Origin: Planctellipticum variicoloris
Lineage (GTDB): Bacteria; Planctomycetota; Planctomycetia; Planctomycetales; Planctomycetaceae
NCBI RefSeq assembly: GCF_030622045.1
Contig: NZ_CP130886.1
Span: 1,054,001 to 1,118,000 of the forward strand
Direction: 5' to 3'
Length of the DNA: 64,000 bases
Shown: positions 34,425 to 43,311 of the stretch, piece after piece
How positions within the stretch are numbered: the stretch's first letter is position 1
Layout of the letters: each line of letters opens with the position of its first letter
The notes under the pieces: model-generated
Seen by the model: the letters and a program-made list of their open reading frames with translations, nothing else
Told to the model about the DNA's origin: nothing
The model's database searches: none
Program-made: the position numbers and the translations under genes

Positions 34425-36113
34425 GTGCCCAAGGCCACGCTGCTTGTCATTCAAGGCGTCGAACAGGGAGCCCGCTATGAGCTGGGGGACCGGCCGTACG
34501 CGCTGGGGCGGGGGCTGCAGAACGAAATCCGGGTGCTCGACACCGAAGTCTCCCGGATTCACGCCTCGATTCACCGCGTCGGCGACGGGTACGTTCTGAC
34601 CGACCGGAACAGCTCCAACGGGAGTTTTGTGAACGGGTCGGCGATTCGCTCGCGACCGCTGGCCAATGGCGATCAGATTCAGATTGGCCGGACCGTGCTC
34701 CTGTTCAGCCAGGAAGGGGCCGCGGCGGCGCCGCCGAATCTGGACCGGGTGAAACTGCTGAATCAGCACGATCCGGCCGACCGTTCGAACATCGTCAGCA
34801 AGGTGTCGGACGACTCCAGCCGGCCGGGCGGTTTCGGGTCGGTGACGGCGGCGGCGCAGTCGGTGGTCAATCTGCGGGCGCTGTATCAGATTGCGGAGGA
34901 GTCGGTCCGGCCGTCGGTTTCGCTGGAGCAGCTTCTGCAGCGGGTGCTGGACCTGACGATTGAGGCGGTGGGGGCCGACCGGGGCTGCGTGCTGCTGACG
35001 GATGCGTTCAACGGCGAAATCCGCCCGCAGGCGGTGAGTTATCGGCAGGCGGGGGAGCATGGTTCCCGCATGCCGGTTTCGCGGACGATCGTCGATTACG
35101 TGGTGCGGAGCCGGCAGGGCGTCCGCAGCACGGATGCGCAGCACGATACGCGGTTCGACGCCGGCAACAGCATCGTGCAGTCGGGGATTCGCGAGGCGAT
35201 GTGCGTGCCGCTGCAGGGGCGGTCGGAACTGATGGGGGTGATTTATGTGGATATCACGACTCCCGCCGATCGGGTGCTGATCGAAGGCCGGCAGGAGCGG
35301 TTCAGCGAGGATCAGCTCCGGCTGCTGGTGGCGATCGGGCGGCAGGCGGCTCTGGCGGTGGAGAACAACCGCTACCAGAACGCGATTGTGAAAGCCGAGC
35401 GGCTGGCGGCGATGGGGCAGACGATCGCCACGCTGAGCCACCACATCAAGAACATCCTGCAGGGGGTTCGGGGCGGGAGCTACCTGATCGATCTGGGATT
35501 GAAGGACCACAACGAGGATCTGGTCCGCAAGGGCTGGACGATCGTCGAGAAGAACCAGAACAAGATCTATCATCTGGTGATGGACATGCTGACGTTCAGC
35601 AAGGACCGGAAGCCGGCGCTCCAGCGGGTGCAATTGAACGATACGGTGCGGGAGATCGTCGAGCTGCTGCAGGTCCGGGCCGGCGAATCGCACGTGGAAC
35701 TTCACTGGGAGCCCGCGGGCGACCTCCCCGACAGCACGTTCGATCCCGAGGGGATCCACCGGGCGGTCCTGAACATCGTGATCAACGCGATCGACGCGGC
35801 GGAAGGGGCCGACCACGCGATGGTCCGGATCGCGACGGGCTATGACCCGAACTCGGATTTCCTGTGGGTGCGGGTGACCGACAATGGGCCGGGGATTCCC
35901 GAGGAACAGCGGCTGCGGATCTTCAACATCTTCGAATCGACGAAGGGGGCTCGGGGGACGGGACTGGGGCTGCCGGTGAGCCAGAAGATTCTGCGGGAGC
36001 ACGGCGGTGAGATCACGGTCGAGAGCCGGCTCGAGGAAGGGACGACTTTCACGCTGACCTGGCCGCGCAACGACGACGATCACAGCCCGCTGAGCGGGCG
36101 GACGATGGCATGA
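34425..36113 (+). CDS. FHA-GAF sensor histidine kinase
   Basis: About 562 residues without membrane helices, so it is cytosolic. An FHA domain occupies about 1-95 (GRGLQNEIRV, SRIHA, NSSNGSFVNGS). A GAF domain follows at about 160-310 (LEQLLQRVLDLTIEAVGADR to LAVENNRYQ). The kinase core has the phosphoacceptor block TLSHHIKNILQG, an N-box (NIVINAIDAAEG), G1 VTDNGPGIPEEQ and G2 GTGLGLPVSQKIL. The FHA would dock a phosphothreonine protein, linking Ser/Thr kinase and two-component signalling. No response regulator is adjacent. GTG 34425 was chosen because the FHA starts four codons later, and upstream codons look non-coding. Confidence 0.85.
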   Translation: MPKATLLVIQGVEQGARYELGDRPYALGRGLQNEIRVLDTEVSRIHASIHRVGDGYVLTDRNSSNGSFVNGSAIRSRPLANGDQIQIGRTVLLFSQEGAAAAPPNLDRVKLLNQHDPADRSNIVSKVSDDSSRPGGFGSVTAAAQSVVNLRALYQIAEESVRPSVSLEQLLQRVLDLTIEAVGADRGCVLLTDAFNGEIRPQAVSYRQAGEHGSRMPVSRTIVDYVVRSRQGVRSTDAQHDTRFDAGNSIVQSGIREAMCVPLQGRSELMGVIYVDITTPADRVLIEGRQERFSEDQLRLLVAIGRQAALAVENNRYQNAIVKAERLAAMGQTIATLSHHIKNILQGVRGGSYLIDLGLKDHNEDLVRKGWTIVEKNQNKIYHLVMDMLTFSKDRKPALQRVQLNDTVREIVELLQVRAGESHVELHWEPAGDLPDSTFDPEGIHRAVLNIVINAIDAAEGADHAMVRIATGYDPNSDFLWVRVTDNGPGIPEEQRLRIFNIFESTKGARGTGLGLPVSQKILREHGGEITVESRLEEGTTFTLTWPRNDDDHSPLSGRTMA

Positions 36114-36287
36114 CGGGTAAGCACGAAATCCGAAACAGGCGATGCTCGGCAGCCCGCCGGTCGTCAGAAGATCAGTAGAGAAGAACTCACCGCGGAGGCA
36201 CGGAGGACGCGGAGTCAGAACCTGAGAAGAAACGACCACGAATGACGAGGAGATTAAGGGTCGAGTGGTCAGGCAAGAACTTCTGTA

Positions 36288-36309
36288 CGACGGACGTCCA
36301 CGTCCGTCG
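36288..36309. repeat. hairpin CGACGGACG / CGTCCGTCG, copy A
   Basis: A perfect 9-bp stem with a TCCA loop, 115 bp upstream of the enolase gene. See copy B and the core of the hairpin at 8497. Confidence 0.75.
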
Positions 36310-36342
36310 ACCTCATCTTCGGCAGCCTGCGGCGAGTCTGAA

Positions 36343-36368
36343 TACGACGGACGAGGACGTCCGTCGTA
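36343..36368. repeat. hairpin TACGACGGACG / CGTCCGTCGTA, copy B
   Basis: A perfect 11-bp stem with an AGGA loop, 34 bp after copy A. The rest of the 36114-36423 gap has a stretch of GGAGGCACGGAGGACGCGGA resembling other gap repeats and no gene. Confidence 0.8.
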
Positions 36369-36423
36369 CGGCTCAAGAGGCGGCGAGCATGTTCACGGAA
36401 CGCAGGATGGATCACGGCGGACG

Positions 36424-37809
36424 ATGTTGAAGATTACTCGGATCGATGCTCTCGAAGTGCTCGACAGCCGCGGGCGTCCGACGGTTGAAGCCAGCGTGGT
36501 TTGCGAGGGGGATTTCGAAGGACGGGCCAGCGTTCCGAGCGGGGCCAGCACCGGGCGGAGCGAAGCCCACGAGCTGCGCGACGGCGGCCGTCGGTTGCGC
36601 GGACTTGGCGTCCGTACGGCAGTGGGGCAGATTCGGACGGAGATCAATGCGGCTCTCAATGGGGGCGATGCGCTTGACCAGCAGGGGCTCGACTGGCGGC
36701 TGCGCCAGCTCGACGGGACGCCGGACAAGTCCCGACTGGGAGCGAATGCCATCCTGGCGGTTTCGCTGGCGACGGTCCGCGCGGCCGCTGCGGCCCTCAA
36801 GCAGTCGGTGGTTCAGCGACTGGCCGATCTCTGGCTGAAATCGGCTCCGACGACGGTCCCGCATGCGGCCGGCGGTCTGTTCGAACCCGATGTGCTGCCG
36901 CTGCCGATGGTCAACATGATTTCCGGAGGCGCCCATGCCGGCGGCAACCTGGATCTGCAGGATTTTCTGCTGATTCCCGTGGGGGCGACGAGTTATTCGC
37001 AGGCTCTCGACCAGATTGTGGAGACCTATTTCGAACTGGGAAGCCTGCTGCAGGCGCGGGACTACGAAGGGGTGCTGGTCGGCGATGAGGGAGGCTACGG
37101 TCCCCGGCTCCGCTCCAACGAAGAAGCGATCGAGCTGGTGACGATGGCGGCCGAGCGCGCCGGGCTCCGACCGGGGCGGGATTTCATGCTGGGGCTCGAT
37201 GTGGCGTCGACCCAGTTCTATCGCGACGGGAAGTACCATCTGCGGGACGATCCGCAATCGCCGCGCAGCTCCGACGCGATGATCGACCTGCTGGCGAGCT
37301 GGGTCCGGCAGTATCCGATTCTCAGCATTGAAGACGGCCTGGCCGAAGACGACTGGGACGGCTGGTCGGCGCTGACGGCGGCGCTGGGCTCGCAGGTGCA
37401 GATCCTTGGGGACGACCTCTTTACGACCAACTGCGCGCGGCTGCGGGAAGGGATCGATCGTGCCGCCGCCAACAGCATTCTGATCAAGGTGAACCAGATC
37501 GGCACGCTGTCGGAGACGTTTGACACGCTGATTCTGGCGTGGCAGAACGGTTATACGCCGGTGATTTCCGCCCGGAGCGGCGAGACGGAAGACCCGTTCA
37601 TTGCCGACCTGGCCACGGCGACCGGGGCCGGCCAGATCAAGATCGGTTCGGTGGCCCGCAGCGAGCGGCTGGCGAAATATAACCAGCTTCTGCGGCTGGA
37701 GCGGATGCTGGGCGGTCGGGGACGATTTGCCGGGCCGGCGGCGTTTGTGCAGCGGACGGCTCTGGCCCGCTGGCAGTCCGACGGTCGTTCGCCGCAGTGT
37801 GCAGACTGA
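36424..37809 (+). CDS. eno: enolase-family protein (phosphopyruvate hydratase) with an active-site His replaced
   Basis: 461 residues, about 30 longer than typical. Family marks are DSRGRPTVEASV, the loop VPSGASTGRSEA, GGAHAGGNLDLQDF, GDEGGYGP (catalytic Glu), metal ligands in GLDVAST, SIEDGLAEDD and ILGDDLFTTN, and the catalytic Lys in ILIKVNQIGT. Glycolytic enolase dehydrates 2-phosphoglycerate. In almost all enolases the late loop reads SHRSGET. Here it is SARSGET, losing the active-site His (His373 in the yeast enzyme). Extra residues appear before LPLPMVNM. It may be a paralogue with altered activity or the only enolase of the cell; the window cannot tell. Confidence 0.85.
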   Translation: MLKITRIDALEVLDSRGRPTVEASVVCEGDFEGRASVPSGASTGRSEAHELRDGGRRLRGLGVRTAVGQIRTEINAALNGGDALDQQGLDWRLRQLDGTPDKSRLGANAILAVSLATVRAAAAALKQSVVQRLADLWLKSAPTTVPHAAGGLFEPDVLPLPMVNMISGGAHAGGNLDLQDFLLIPVGATSYSQALDQIVETYFELGSLLQARDYEGVLVGDEGGYGPRLRSNEEAIELVTMAAERAGLRPGRDFMLGLDVASTQFYRDGKYHLRDDPQSPRSSDAMIDLLASWVRQYPILSIEDGLAEDDWDGWSALTAALGSQVQILGDDLFTTNCARLREGIDRAAANSILIKVNQIGTLSETFDTLILAWQNGYTPVISARSGETEDPFIADLATATGAGQIKIGSVARSERLAKYNQLLRLERMLGGRGRFAGPAAFVQRTALARWQSDGRSPQCAD

Positions 37810-37925
37810 GCCGACACGGCGAGGCTCACTGCGGCGTTCCGTGCGACGCGCTTCACTCGATCGCCGGTCTTCCGCCGCGCTGGCTGGCGGGCTAAGCTGT
37901 GGGGCCATCCCCTCCGGAGATCGCG

Positions 37926-38882
37926 ATGACTGCAATTTACCTGACGGAAGACGATGTCGCCTGGCTGGCCGATATGGAGTCGGCGATCGAGTGCGTCGGC
38001 CAGGCGTTTCTGGCCCTGGGCGACGGTCGGGCGACGCATCAGCCGCGTCGGCGCGTTTCCGCGGCGGGGACCATGCTGCATTCCATGTCCGCCGCGGCCG
38101 AGTATCTCGGTTACGTCGGCTTCAAGGCCTATACGACGACCCGCACGTCCGCCCGCTTTCACGTGATGCTCTATGATGCGGAGAGCGGCGAGCCGGCGGC
38201 GCTGTTTGAAGCCAATCAGCTCGGGCAGATCCGGACTGGGGCGGCGAGCGGCGTGGCCACGCGCTGTATGGCCCGGCCCGACGCTCGGGTGGTCGGGTGC
38301 TTCGGAACCGGTTTCCAGGCGAAGACGCAGCTCAAGGCGATGTGCTGCGTTCGACGGATCGAGCGGATCGAGGTCTATGGCCGCGACGGCGATCGCCGGA
38401 AGGCTTTTGCGGAAGAGATGACGGAGTTCTGCGGCGTCCCGACGGTCGCCGTTCACAGCCCCGAAGAATGTGCGGCGGAGAAGGACATTATTGTCTGCGC
38501 GACGACGAGCAAGACGCCGGTGTTTGACGGTCGGGCCATCGATGAAGGGACGCATATCAACGCCGTCGGGAGCAACTGGCTGGGGAAGGCGGAGATCGAT
38601 ACGACGGTGATTCGCCGGGCCGACCATATTGCCTGCGACAGCGTGGAAGCGTGTCAGCTCGAAGCGGGCGATTTCGTGCCGGCGCTGGAGGCGGGGGTGC
38701 TGGAGTGGAGCCGGGTGCATGAGCTGCACGACGTTCTGGCCGGTCGCGAGACCGGGCGGGCGCATCCGCCGGATATCACGCTGTTCAAGTCGGTCGGGAT
38801 TGCGCTGGAAGATGTGGCGCTGGCGGTCCGGCTGCTGCAGCGGGCGCGGGACGAGAAGGTTGGGCAGGCGTTGCCGTTTTGA
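37926..38882 (+). CDS. ornithine cyclodeaminase / mu-crystallin family protein
   Basis: 318 residues. The N-terminal dimerisation part includes HQPRRRVSAAGTMLHSM and GYVGFKAYTT. The NAD-binding Rossmann core has VVGCFGTGFQAKTQLKAMC. Then come IIVCATTSKTPVFDGRAI, the HINAVGSNW block and FKSVGIALEDVALAVRL, all standard for the family. Members include ornithine cyclodeaminase, alanine dehydrogenase, ketimine reductases and N-(1-carboxy-ethyl) amino-acid dehydrogenases, so the substrate is open. GGAG precedes ATG 37926. It lies 116 bp after the enolase gene, same strand. Confidence 0.85.
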   Translation: MTAIYLTEDDVAWLADMESAIECVGQAFLALGDGRATHQPRRRVSAAGTMLHSMSAAAEYLGYVGFKAYTTTRTSARFHVMLYDAESGEPAALFEANQLGQIRTGAASGVATRCMARPDARVVGCFGTGFQAKTQLKAMCCVRRIERIEVYGRDGDRRKAFAEEMTEFCGVPTVAVHSPEECAAEKDIIVCATTSKTPVFDGRAIDEGTHINAVGSNWLGKAEIDTTVIRRADHIACDSVEACQLEAGDFVPALEAGVLEWSRVHELHDVLAGRETGRAHPPDITLFKSVGIALEDVALAVRLLQRARDEKVGQALPF

Positions 38883-38883
38883 G

Positions 38884-38918
38884 GCGGGCTTCGGGTATCG
38901 GGCTTCGGGCTTCGCAGA
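38884..38918 (+). repeat. heptamer array, TCGGGCT type, five units
   Basis: Begins one base after the preceding stop: GCGGGCT, TCGGGTA, then TCGGGCT twice and TCGCAGA. Confidence 0.85.
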
Positions 38919-38995
38919 GAAGGCGGTGGCTGCGCCCCCTGTCATGCCCTGTTTCTCGATGTTGTCGACGGCACCTTTTGGCAGGCGGGGGGGCC

Positions 38996-39628
38996 CTACT
39001 CGGCGTTGAGCTGCTGCCAGTCGACGTCGCGCAGGCGGGCGGCAGTGGCGGCGGCTTTGAGTTTCTGGACGACGAACGACTTGTGATTGGCGACGGCCTG
39101 TTCGCTGATCGACAGAGATCGGGCGACTTCCTGATTGGACTGGCCGCGGACGAACAGGAGTTCGGCGCACATCAGGCGTTCGAACTCTCCCCGACTGATC
39201 CAGCTCTGGACGAGCTGCTTCAGGCAGTCTCCGAGAACGCGTTCCTCGACGGTCTTGCGTTCGGCGCTGCGGACCAGGCTCGACGCACGACGCTGCGGAC
39301 CGGCCGGGTCGATGCCGCTGTTGGAATCGGAGGAGGCCAGCGTCAGCCAGGGGCGTCGCCCGCGCCGCCGGAGCTGATCGGTCAGCTTGTGGGCGGCGAT
39401 CGAGAACAGAAACGATTCGAGGGGCGTCGCATCTCGGTAGTTCGGCAAGGCCAGCAGAAAGCCGAGGAACGTCTCCTGGACGACGTCTTCCGCGGCGGCC
39501 CGGTCCCCCAGTCGCTGCTCGGCGAAGGCGAGCAGGCGGCCCTGGTAGGCGGCGATGAGCCGTTCCCAGGCGTCGGGTCGACGGGCGCGGACCTCCTGCA
39601 GCAGCGTTTCGTCATCGACGGGAGCCAT
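38996..39628 (-). CDS. ECF-type sigma-70 factor
   Basis: 210 residues with the two-domain ECF layout. Region 2 covers about 10-80 (WERLIAAYQGRLLAFAEQRL, AEDVVQETFLGFLLAL). Region 4 covers about 140-195, ending in SNQEVARSLSISEQAVANHK and FVVQKLKAAA. There is no obvious anti-sigma gene next door. Instead the two upstream genes in the same direction encode a membrane protein and a Ser/Thr kinase, as in Planctomycete ECF groups linked to kinases. ATG 39628 with GAGG just upstream was preferred over TTG 39646. Confidence 0.85.
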   Translation of the reverse strand: MAPVDDETLLQEVRARRPDAWERLIAAYQGRLLAFAEQRLGDRAAAEDVVQETFLGFLLALPNYRDATPLESFLFSIAAHKLTDQLRRRGRRPWLTLASSDSNSGIDPAGPQRRASSLVRSAERKTVEERVLGDCLKQLVQSWISRGEFERLMCAELLFVRGQSNQEVARSLSISEQAVANHKSFVVQKLKAAATAARLRDVDWQQLNAE

Positions 39629-39656
39629 GCGACCTCGACCGCGCAAACAGCATTTC

Positions 39657-41096
39657 TCAGGCGGTCATCAGGCTCGCAGGGAGGTCCGGAGAAGTCAATT
39701 GTCGCGACTGGATGAGCGCCAGATAACAGCCGACGATCAGTGTGGCGAGCGCCAGAGTCCAGACGCCGACAAGCAGACGGCCGCGGGCGATTTCGTGCCG
39801 GACGGACGGCAGGAAGTTGTCGCGGGTCTGGTCGTCGAACTGCACTTCCCACCAGACCCGCTGCATGGGGGCCGCGAAGGTCCCGAAGTCCTTTTCCTCG
39901 GTCTGAGTGTGCTGGTTGGTGACCACCAGCGTTCGCAGCGTGTCGCCGGAGACGTCGGTCAAAGTCGCCTGACGCGCCAGCGGCACGTGCTGCCGCAGGT
40001 CGTCGCGGACGAGATTCGACGTTTCTGCGAGCAGTTCCCGTTCGGCCTCGGCCACCGACGTATAGAGCCGGCTGGCGAGGATCCGCCGTTGGCGGGAGCC
40101 GGAATGAACCTCGGGAGCCTGAATCCATTCCGGCAGCGTGTCGGCGGTCGCCGAGCGAGCGTCGGTCGGCGTGGGGAGACGTTCTTTGCCGACCAGGGAC
40201 GCCTGCCGCGCCTGCTCGGCGGCGGAGGGAATGCCCAGCACCGTGGTCCCAAGGGCTTCGACGGCTTCGTGGGGCGTCGCCTGCAGGGCGACGAGACTGC
40301 CGCCCCAGACCGCGGCCGCCGGCACGATGGCCAGCGCCAGTCCGTTGAGGCCGAGCCGCCAGGCGGAGACGGTGCTCGTCGATGGGGCGAACGAACTGGC
40401 GGTCTCGTTTCGTCTGTTCGCGGGGCGAAGTGCGCGGAACAGGATTGCTCCCGCTCCGGCCACGACCAGCGGCACGATCACGATGCCGGCCAACAACACG
40501 AGCCTGGCCCAGGTCGGGGCGCCCGTGGGCGAACTGTTTGCAACCCGGACAGGAATTGCGACGAACCACATCGCGGCCGCGGCGGCGATTAGCAGCAAGA
40601 ATCCTGCGCCGAGCAATGGTCCCCAATGGCTTCGATGCGGACCGGCGGATCGCGTTCGCGCCGCGATGGCAACAACGAACCCGAGGATCAGGACCAGACC
40701 CATTCCTGCGATCAGGACGACGGGCATCAACGCCACGCCCGAATGCATGGTGATGTGCACCGGCAGCGGCGGCGCCGGCTGCCAGGCGATCGGGAGGACG
40801 GGGGCTTCAGGCGCCGGGACAGCCATCGGCGGCAGGCTGCGCGCTTCGGTTGCGGGCGTCGCGACTTCGGCCCTGGGCAGCCCCTCCCATCGAGCGGCAA
40901 ACAGCAGAAAGAACAGCAGCACCAACCCGACGGCCGTGCCTGCGCCGAGCCCCATTCCCGCCCGCCAGCCGCCGAAGTTATGGCCGCCGGAGTGCGATGA
41001 TGGCCGCAGGAGAGCGGTGAGAATCAGGCCGCCCGCCAGCAGGAGGCCGACCAGCAGCAGACCCAGGAACAGCAGACCCCAAACGGCGATGATCAT
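39657..41096 (-). CDS. multi-pass membrane protein between a kinase and an ECF sigma factor
   Basis: 479 residues, function not recognised. Hydrophobic helices lie near 2-30, 50-68, 117-143, 157-178, 193-216 and 253-272, and one more near the C-terminus (LLVGVWTLALATLIVGCYLAL). The stretch from about 275 to 440, between the last two helices, is polar and would sit on one side of the membrane (RLYTSVAEAERELLAETSNL, FAAPMQRVWWEVQFDDQ), a possible sensor domain. Its ATG directly follows the kinase TAA (TAAATG), with the ribosome site GGAGGG inside the kinase gene, so translation is coupled. The sigma gene follows after 28 bp. Confidence 0.7.
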   Translation of the reverse strand: MIIAVWGLLFLGLLLVGLLLAGGLILTALLRPSSHSGGHNFGGWRAGMGLGAGTAVGLVLLFFLLFAARWEGLPRAEVATPATEARSLPPMAVPAPEAPVLPIAWQPAPPLPVHITMHSGVALMPVVLIAGMGLVLILGFVVAIAARTRSAGPHRSHWGPLLGAGFLLLIAAAAAMWFVAIPVRVANSSPTGAPTWARLVLLAGIVIVPLVVAGAGAILFRALRPANRRNETASSFAPSTSTVSAWRLGLNGLALAIVPAAAVWGGSLVALQATPHEAVEALGTTVLGIPSAAEQARQASLVGKERLPTPTDARSATADTLPEWIQAPEVHSGSRQRRILASRLYTSVAEAERELLAETSNLVRDDLRQHVPLARQATLTDVSGDTLRTLVVTNQHTQTEEKDFGTFAAPMQRVWWEVQFDDQTRDNFLPSVRHEIARGRLLVGVWTLALATLIVGCYLALIQSRQLTSPDLPASLMTA

Positions 41097-42962
41097 TTAT
41101 CCCTCCAGCGTCTGGGTGGTCCGGGACTGCGATGGCCCCCAGAACTGCAACGAAGCCAGTTGCACGGTCGCCGACAGCGTCACACCCCAGGCGGCCAGAA
41201 ACTCCGGCGGGAAGGAGAGGACCTGCCCGATCACAAATGCCAGAATGCCGGTCCAGATCAGCGGCCCGACGCGGAAGCCGGAGGTACGGCTGGGATCGGT
41301 CAGCGTCAGCCAGCCTCCCCACCATGCCAGGAGCATGAAACAGGCCGTGTAAGACGCCGCCGTCGGCTGTCCGCCGAGCATCTGACGAAGTGGAATTGAA
41401 CCGATGTATGAGATCCCGTGTCGGTTGACCTGATTGTCGGTGAAGTCAAACAGCAGCATCTGGTCGAGCTGCCAGGCGATTCCGCCCAGCAGGGCGCCGG
41501 CCGCCAGGAATAACCACCGGCGTTCGGCGATCTTCCAGCCCCGTGAACGGGCGAACTGAGCCGTTGTCGTCAGCAGCCACGCGCCCAGGATCGTCACGCC
41601 GACGAACAAGCCGAGCCCTTCGGGCGTCGGCGTCAGCGGAGTGCCATGCAGCAGGTGAATGCCCCAGTTCGCGGCGCTGCAGACGGCCAGGCCGCCGACG
41701 GCGGCGATCAGCCAGGTATAAGCCGACTGGCCGGGAGCCATTGGGACCGGGGCCGTTTTGGAAATGCGACGCCGGGCCGCTGCCGCCACGGGGGGCGGAG
41801 TCGACTTTGACACGGGCCGATGGATCGGGATCGCCGATGCCGGTCGCGTCAGTCGCAGCACCAGCAAGATCGCTCCCACGGTCAGGCCGGCTTTGAAGAA
41901 TCCTGGCAGGGCGTGCGGGGCCCAGAGGGTGACCATGACGAATGCGAACGCCACCCACGGCGCCCATGATTTCCAAGGGGCGGCGTGGTCGCTGGCGGTT
42001 GCGCGAACAAATTCGGCCGCGAAGCGCGCCGTTGCCGCATCTGGCTGCGATGGATCGGGGGGGGGCGTGAATCGCTCGGGTCGGGGCCGGGGCGTTTCCG
42101 GCAGAAACGCGCTTTCCGGCAACACATGCGAGCCATGCAGCGCGGCTTTGAGTTCGTCCAGGAGGACGGCAGGTGTTCGCGTCCGCTTCGCCGGATCCTT
42201 CTGCAGCGCCCGTCCCAGGACCGGCCGCAGCGCCAGCGGCAGGCGTTCGAGATCCGGAGCGGCCGACAGATGCTTCATCAGGACTTCGCCGGTCGTTTCA
42301 CCCTCGAACGGCACGCGCCCGGTCAGCATCTCGTAGAGGATGATCCCCAGGCTGTAGACATCGACCTGGGTGCCGTACTGGCCGTGGGCGACTTCCGGGG
42401 CCATGTAGTAAACGGTGCCGATGCTCTCCGTGTACTGACCGCCGCGGGGGCCTTCGAGCCGGCGTGAGAGTCCGACGTCGCCGACCTTCACGACGCCGTG
42501 TTCGCGATAGATATTGGCGGGCTTGAGATCGCGGTGGACGATGCCGTGTTCGTGGAGGAAGCCGACGCCGGCGACGATCCCCGCCAGCCAGGATTCGACT
42601 TCTCCGATCGGCAGACCGTGTGGAAAGGCGGTGAGGACGTCTTCGAGGCTGCTGCCGCTGACGTATTCCATGACGACCCAGGAGCGGCCGGCCCCGTCAA
42701 CTTTCACGTCAAACAGATTGACCAGGTTCGCATGCTTCAGGTTGAGGCACTGCGTAATCCCGCGCAGCTCTTTCTCCGACTGGTCGGCAAAGATCAGCTT
42801 GAGCGCCACCTCTTTGCCCGCGTCCGTGACGGCGAAATAGACCTCGCCGAATCCGCCGCGGCAGATGGCCCGGCGGATCGTGTATCCCGGCAACGGTCGT
42901 GAATCGGGCTCGCAGGTGAACTTCATGGATCCCGTCCGGCGGGGTGCAGCGTGAACGCTCAT
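41097..42962 (-). CDS. membrane Ser/Thr protein kinase
   Basis: 621 residues. Residues 27-290 form a Hanks-type kinase: glycine loop RGGFGEVYFA, Lys55 in EVALKLI, HRDLKPANI at 143-151, and GTVYYMAPEVA at 182-192. The metal-binding DFG motif reads DVG (162-164), unusual but seen in some bacterial kinases. From about 330 on, eight or so hydrophobic segments make a membrane half, an atypical place for a sensor. It heads an operon with a membrane protein and an ECF sigma factor and could control that factor by phosphorylation. ATG 42962 or ATG 42926 may start it. Confidence 0.88.
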   Translation of the reverse strand: MSVHAAPRRTGSMKFTCEPDSRPLPGYTIRRAICRGGFGEVYFAVTDAGKEVALKLIFADQSEKELRGITQCLNLKHANLVNLFDVKVDGAGRSWVVMEYVSGSSLEDVLTAFPHGLPIGEVESWLAGIVAGVGFLHEHGIVHRDLKPANIYREHGVVKVGDVGLSRRLEGPRGGQYTESIGTVYYMAPEVAHGQYGTQVDVYSLGIILYEMLTGRVPFEGETTGEVLMKHLSAAPDLERLPLALRPVLGRALQKDPAKRTRTPAVLLDELKAALHGSHVLPESAFLPETPRPRPERFTPPPDPSQPDAATARFAAEFVRATASDHAAPWKSWAPWVAFAFVMVTLWAPHALPGFFKAGLTVGAILLVLRLTRPASAIPIHRPVSKSTPPPVAAAARRRISKTAPVPMAPGQSAYTWLIAAVGGLAVCSAANWGIHLLHGTPLTPTPEGLGLFVGVTILGAWLLTTTAQFARSRGWKIAERRWLFLAAGALLGGIAWQLDQMLLFDFTDNQVNRHGISYIGSIPLRQMLGGQPTAASYTACFMLLAWWGGWLTLTDPSRTSGFRVGPLIWTGILAFVIGQVLSFPPEFLAAWGVTLSATVQLASLQFWGPSQSRTTQTLEG

Positions 42963-43090
42963 GTCAGCGGTCCCCGTTGGTGCAGATCGTTCGAGATGTT
43001 GGTGAATTGTCGCGAGAATTCAGTGTATCACGACTTCCGGGCGTCACGCCCGGGAAGGAACGCATCCGCCGTTCCTTCGGATCAGCAAAA

Positions 43091-43117
43091 CTGCCGGAGC
43101 AAGGCTTGCTCCGGCAG
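43091..43117. repeat. perfect 13-bp hairpin CTGCCGGAGCAAG
   Basis: One-base loop, no T-run, in the gap upstream of the kinase operon. Confidence 0.8.
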
Positions 43118-43197
43118 CAGAACCGCGCCGATCGATTGCCGTCGACCGGGCGGAGGGGTTTTTCGTAACAACACGTGCATAAGAACTGTTCGATTGT

Positions 43198-43278
43198 GGG
43201 TGGCACGCCCAGAGGCCTTGCGATGGGCGTGAACTTTCACGACAAACACGCCCTTCGAAGACTCACGGCGTGCCACCC
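43198..43278. repeat. 81-bp nested palindromic element
   Basis: The ends GGGTGGCACGCC and GGCGTGCCACCC are perfect 12-bp inverted repeats. Inside, GGGCGTG (43225) pairs with CACGCCC (43247). The compact two-level structure resembles a small non-autonomous repeat element, without a transposase. Confidence 0.7.
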
Positions 43279-43311
43279 GGAATCTTGTTTTCGATCCGGT
43301 CGCGTTTTCCA

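Noticed and set aside
33606-36239. An 877-codon open frame on the minus strand opposite the HEAT and histidine kinase genes
   Set aside because: It is rich in Arg/Pro/His/Gln with no family motifs and lies fully antisense to a clear FHA-GAF-kinase gene, as expected from GC-rich codon bias.
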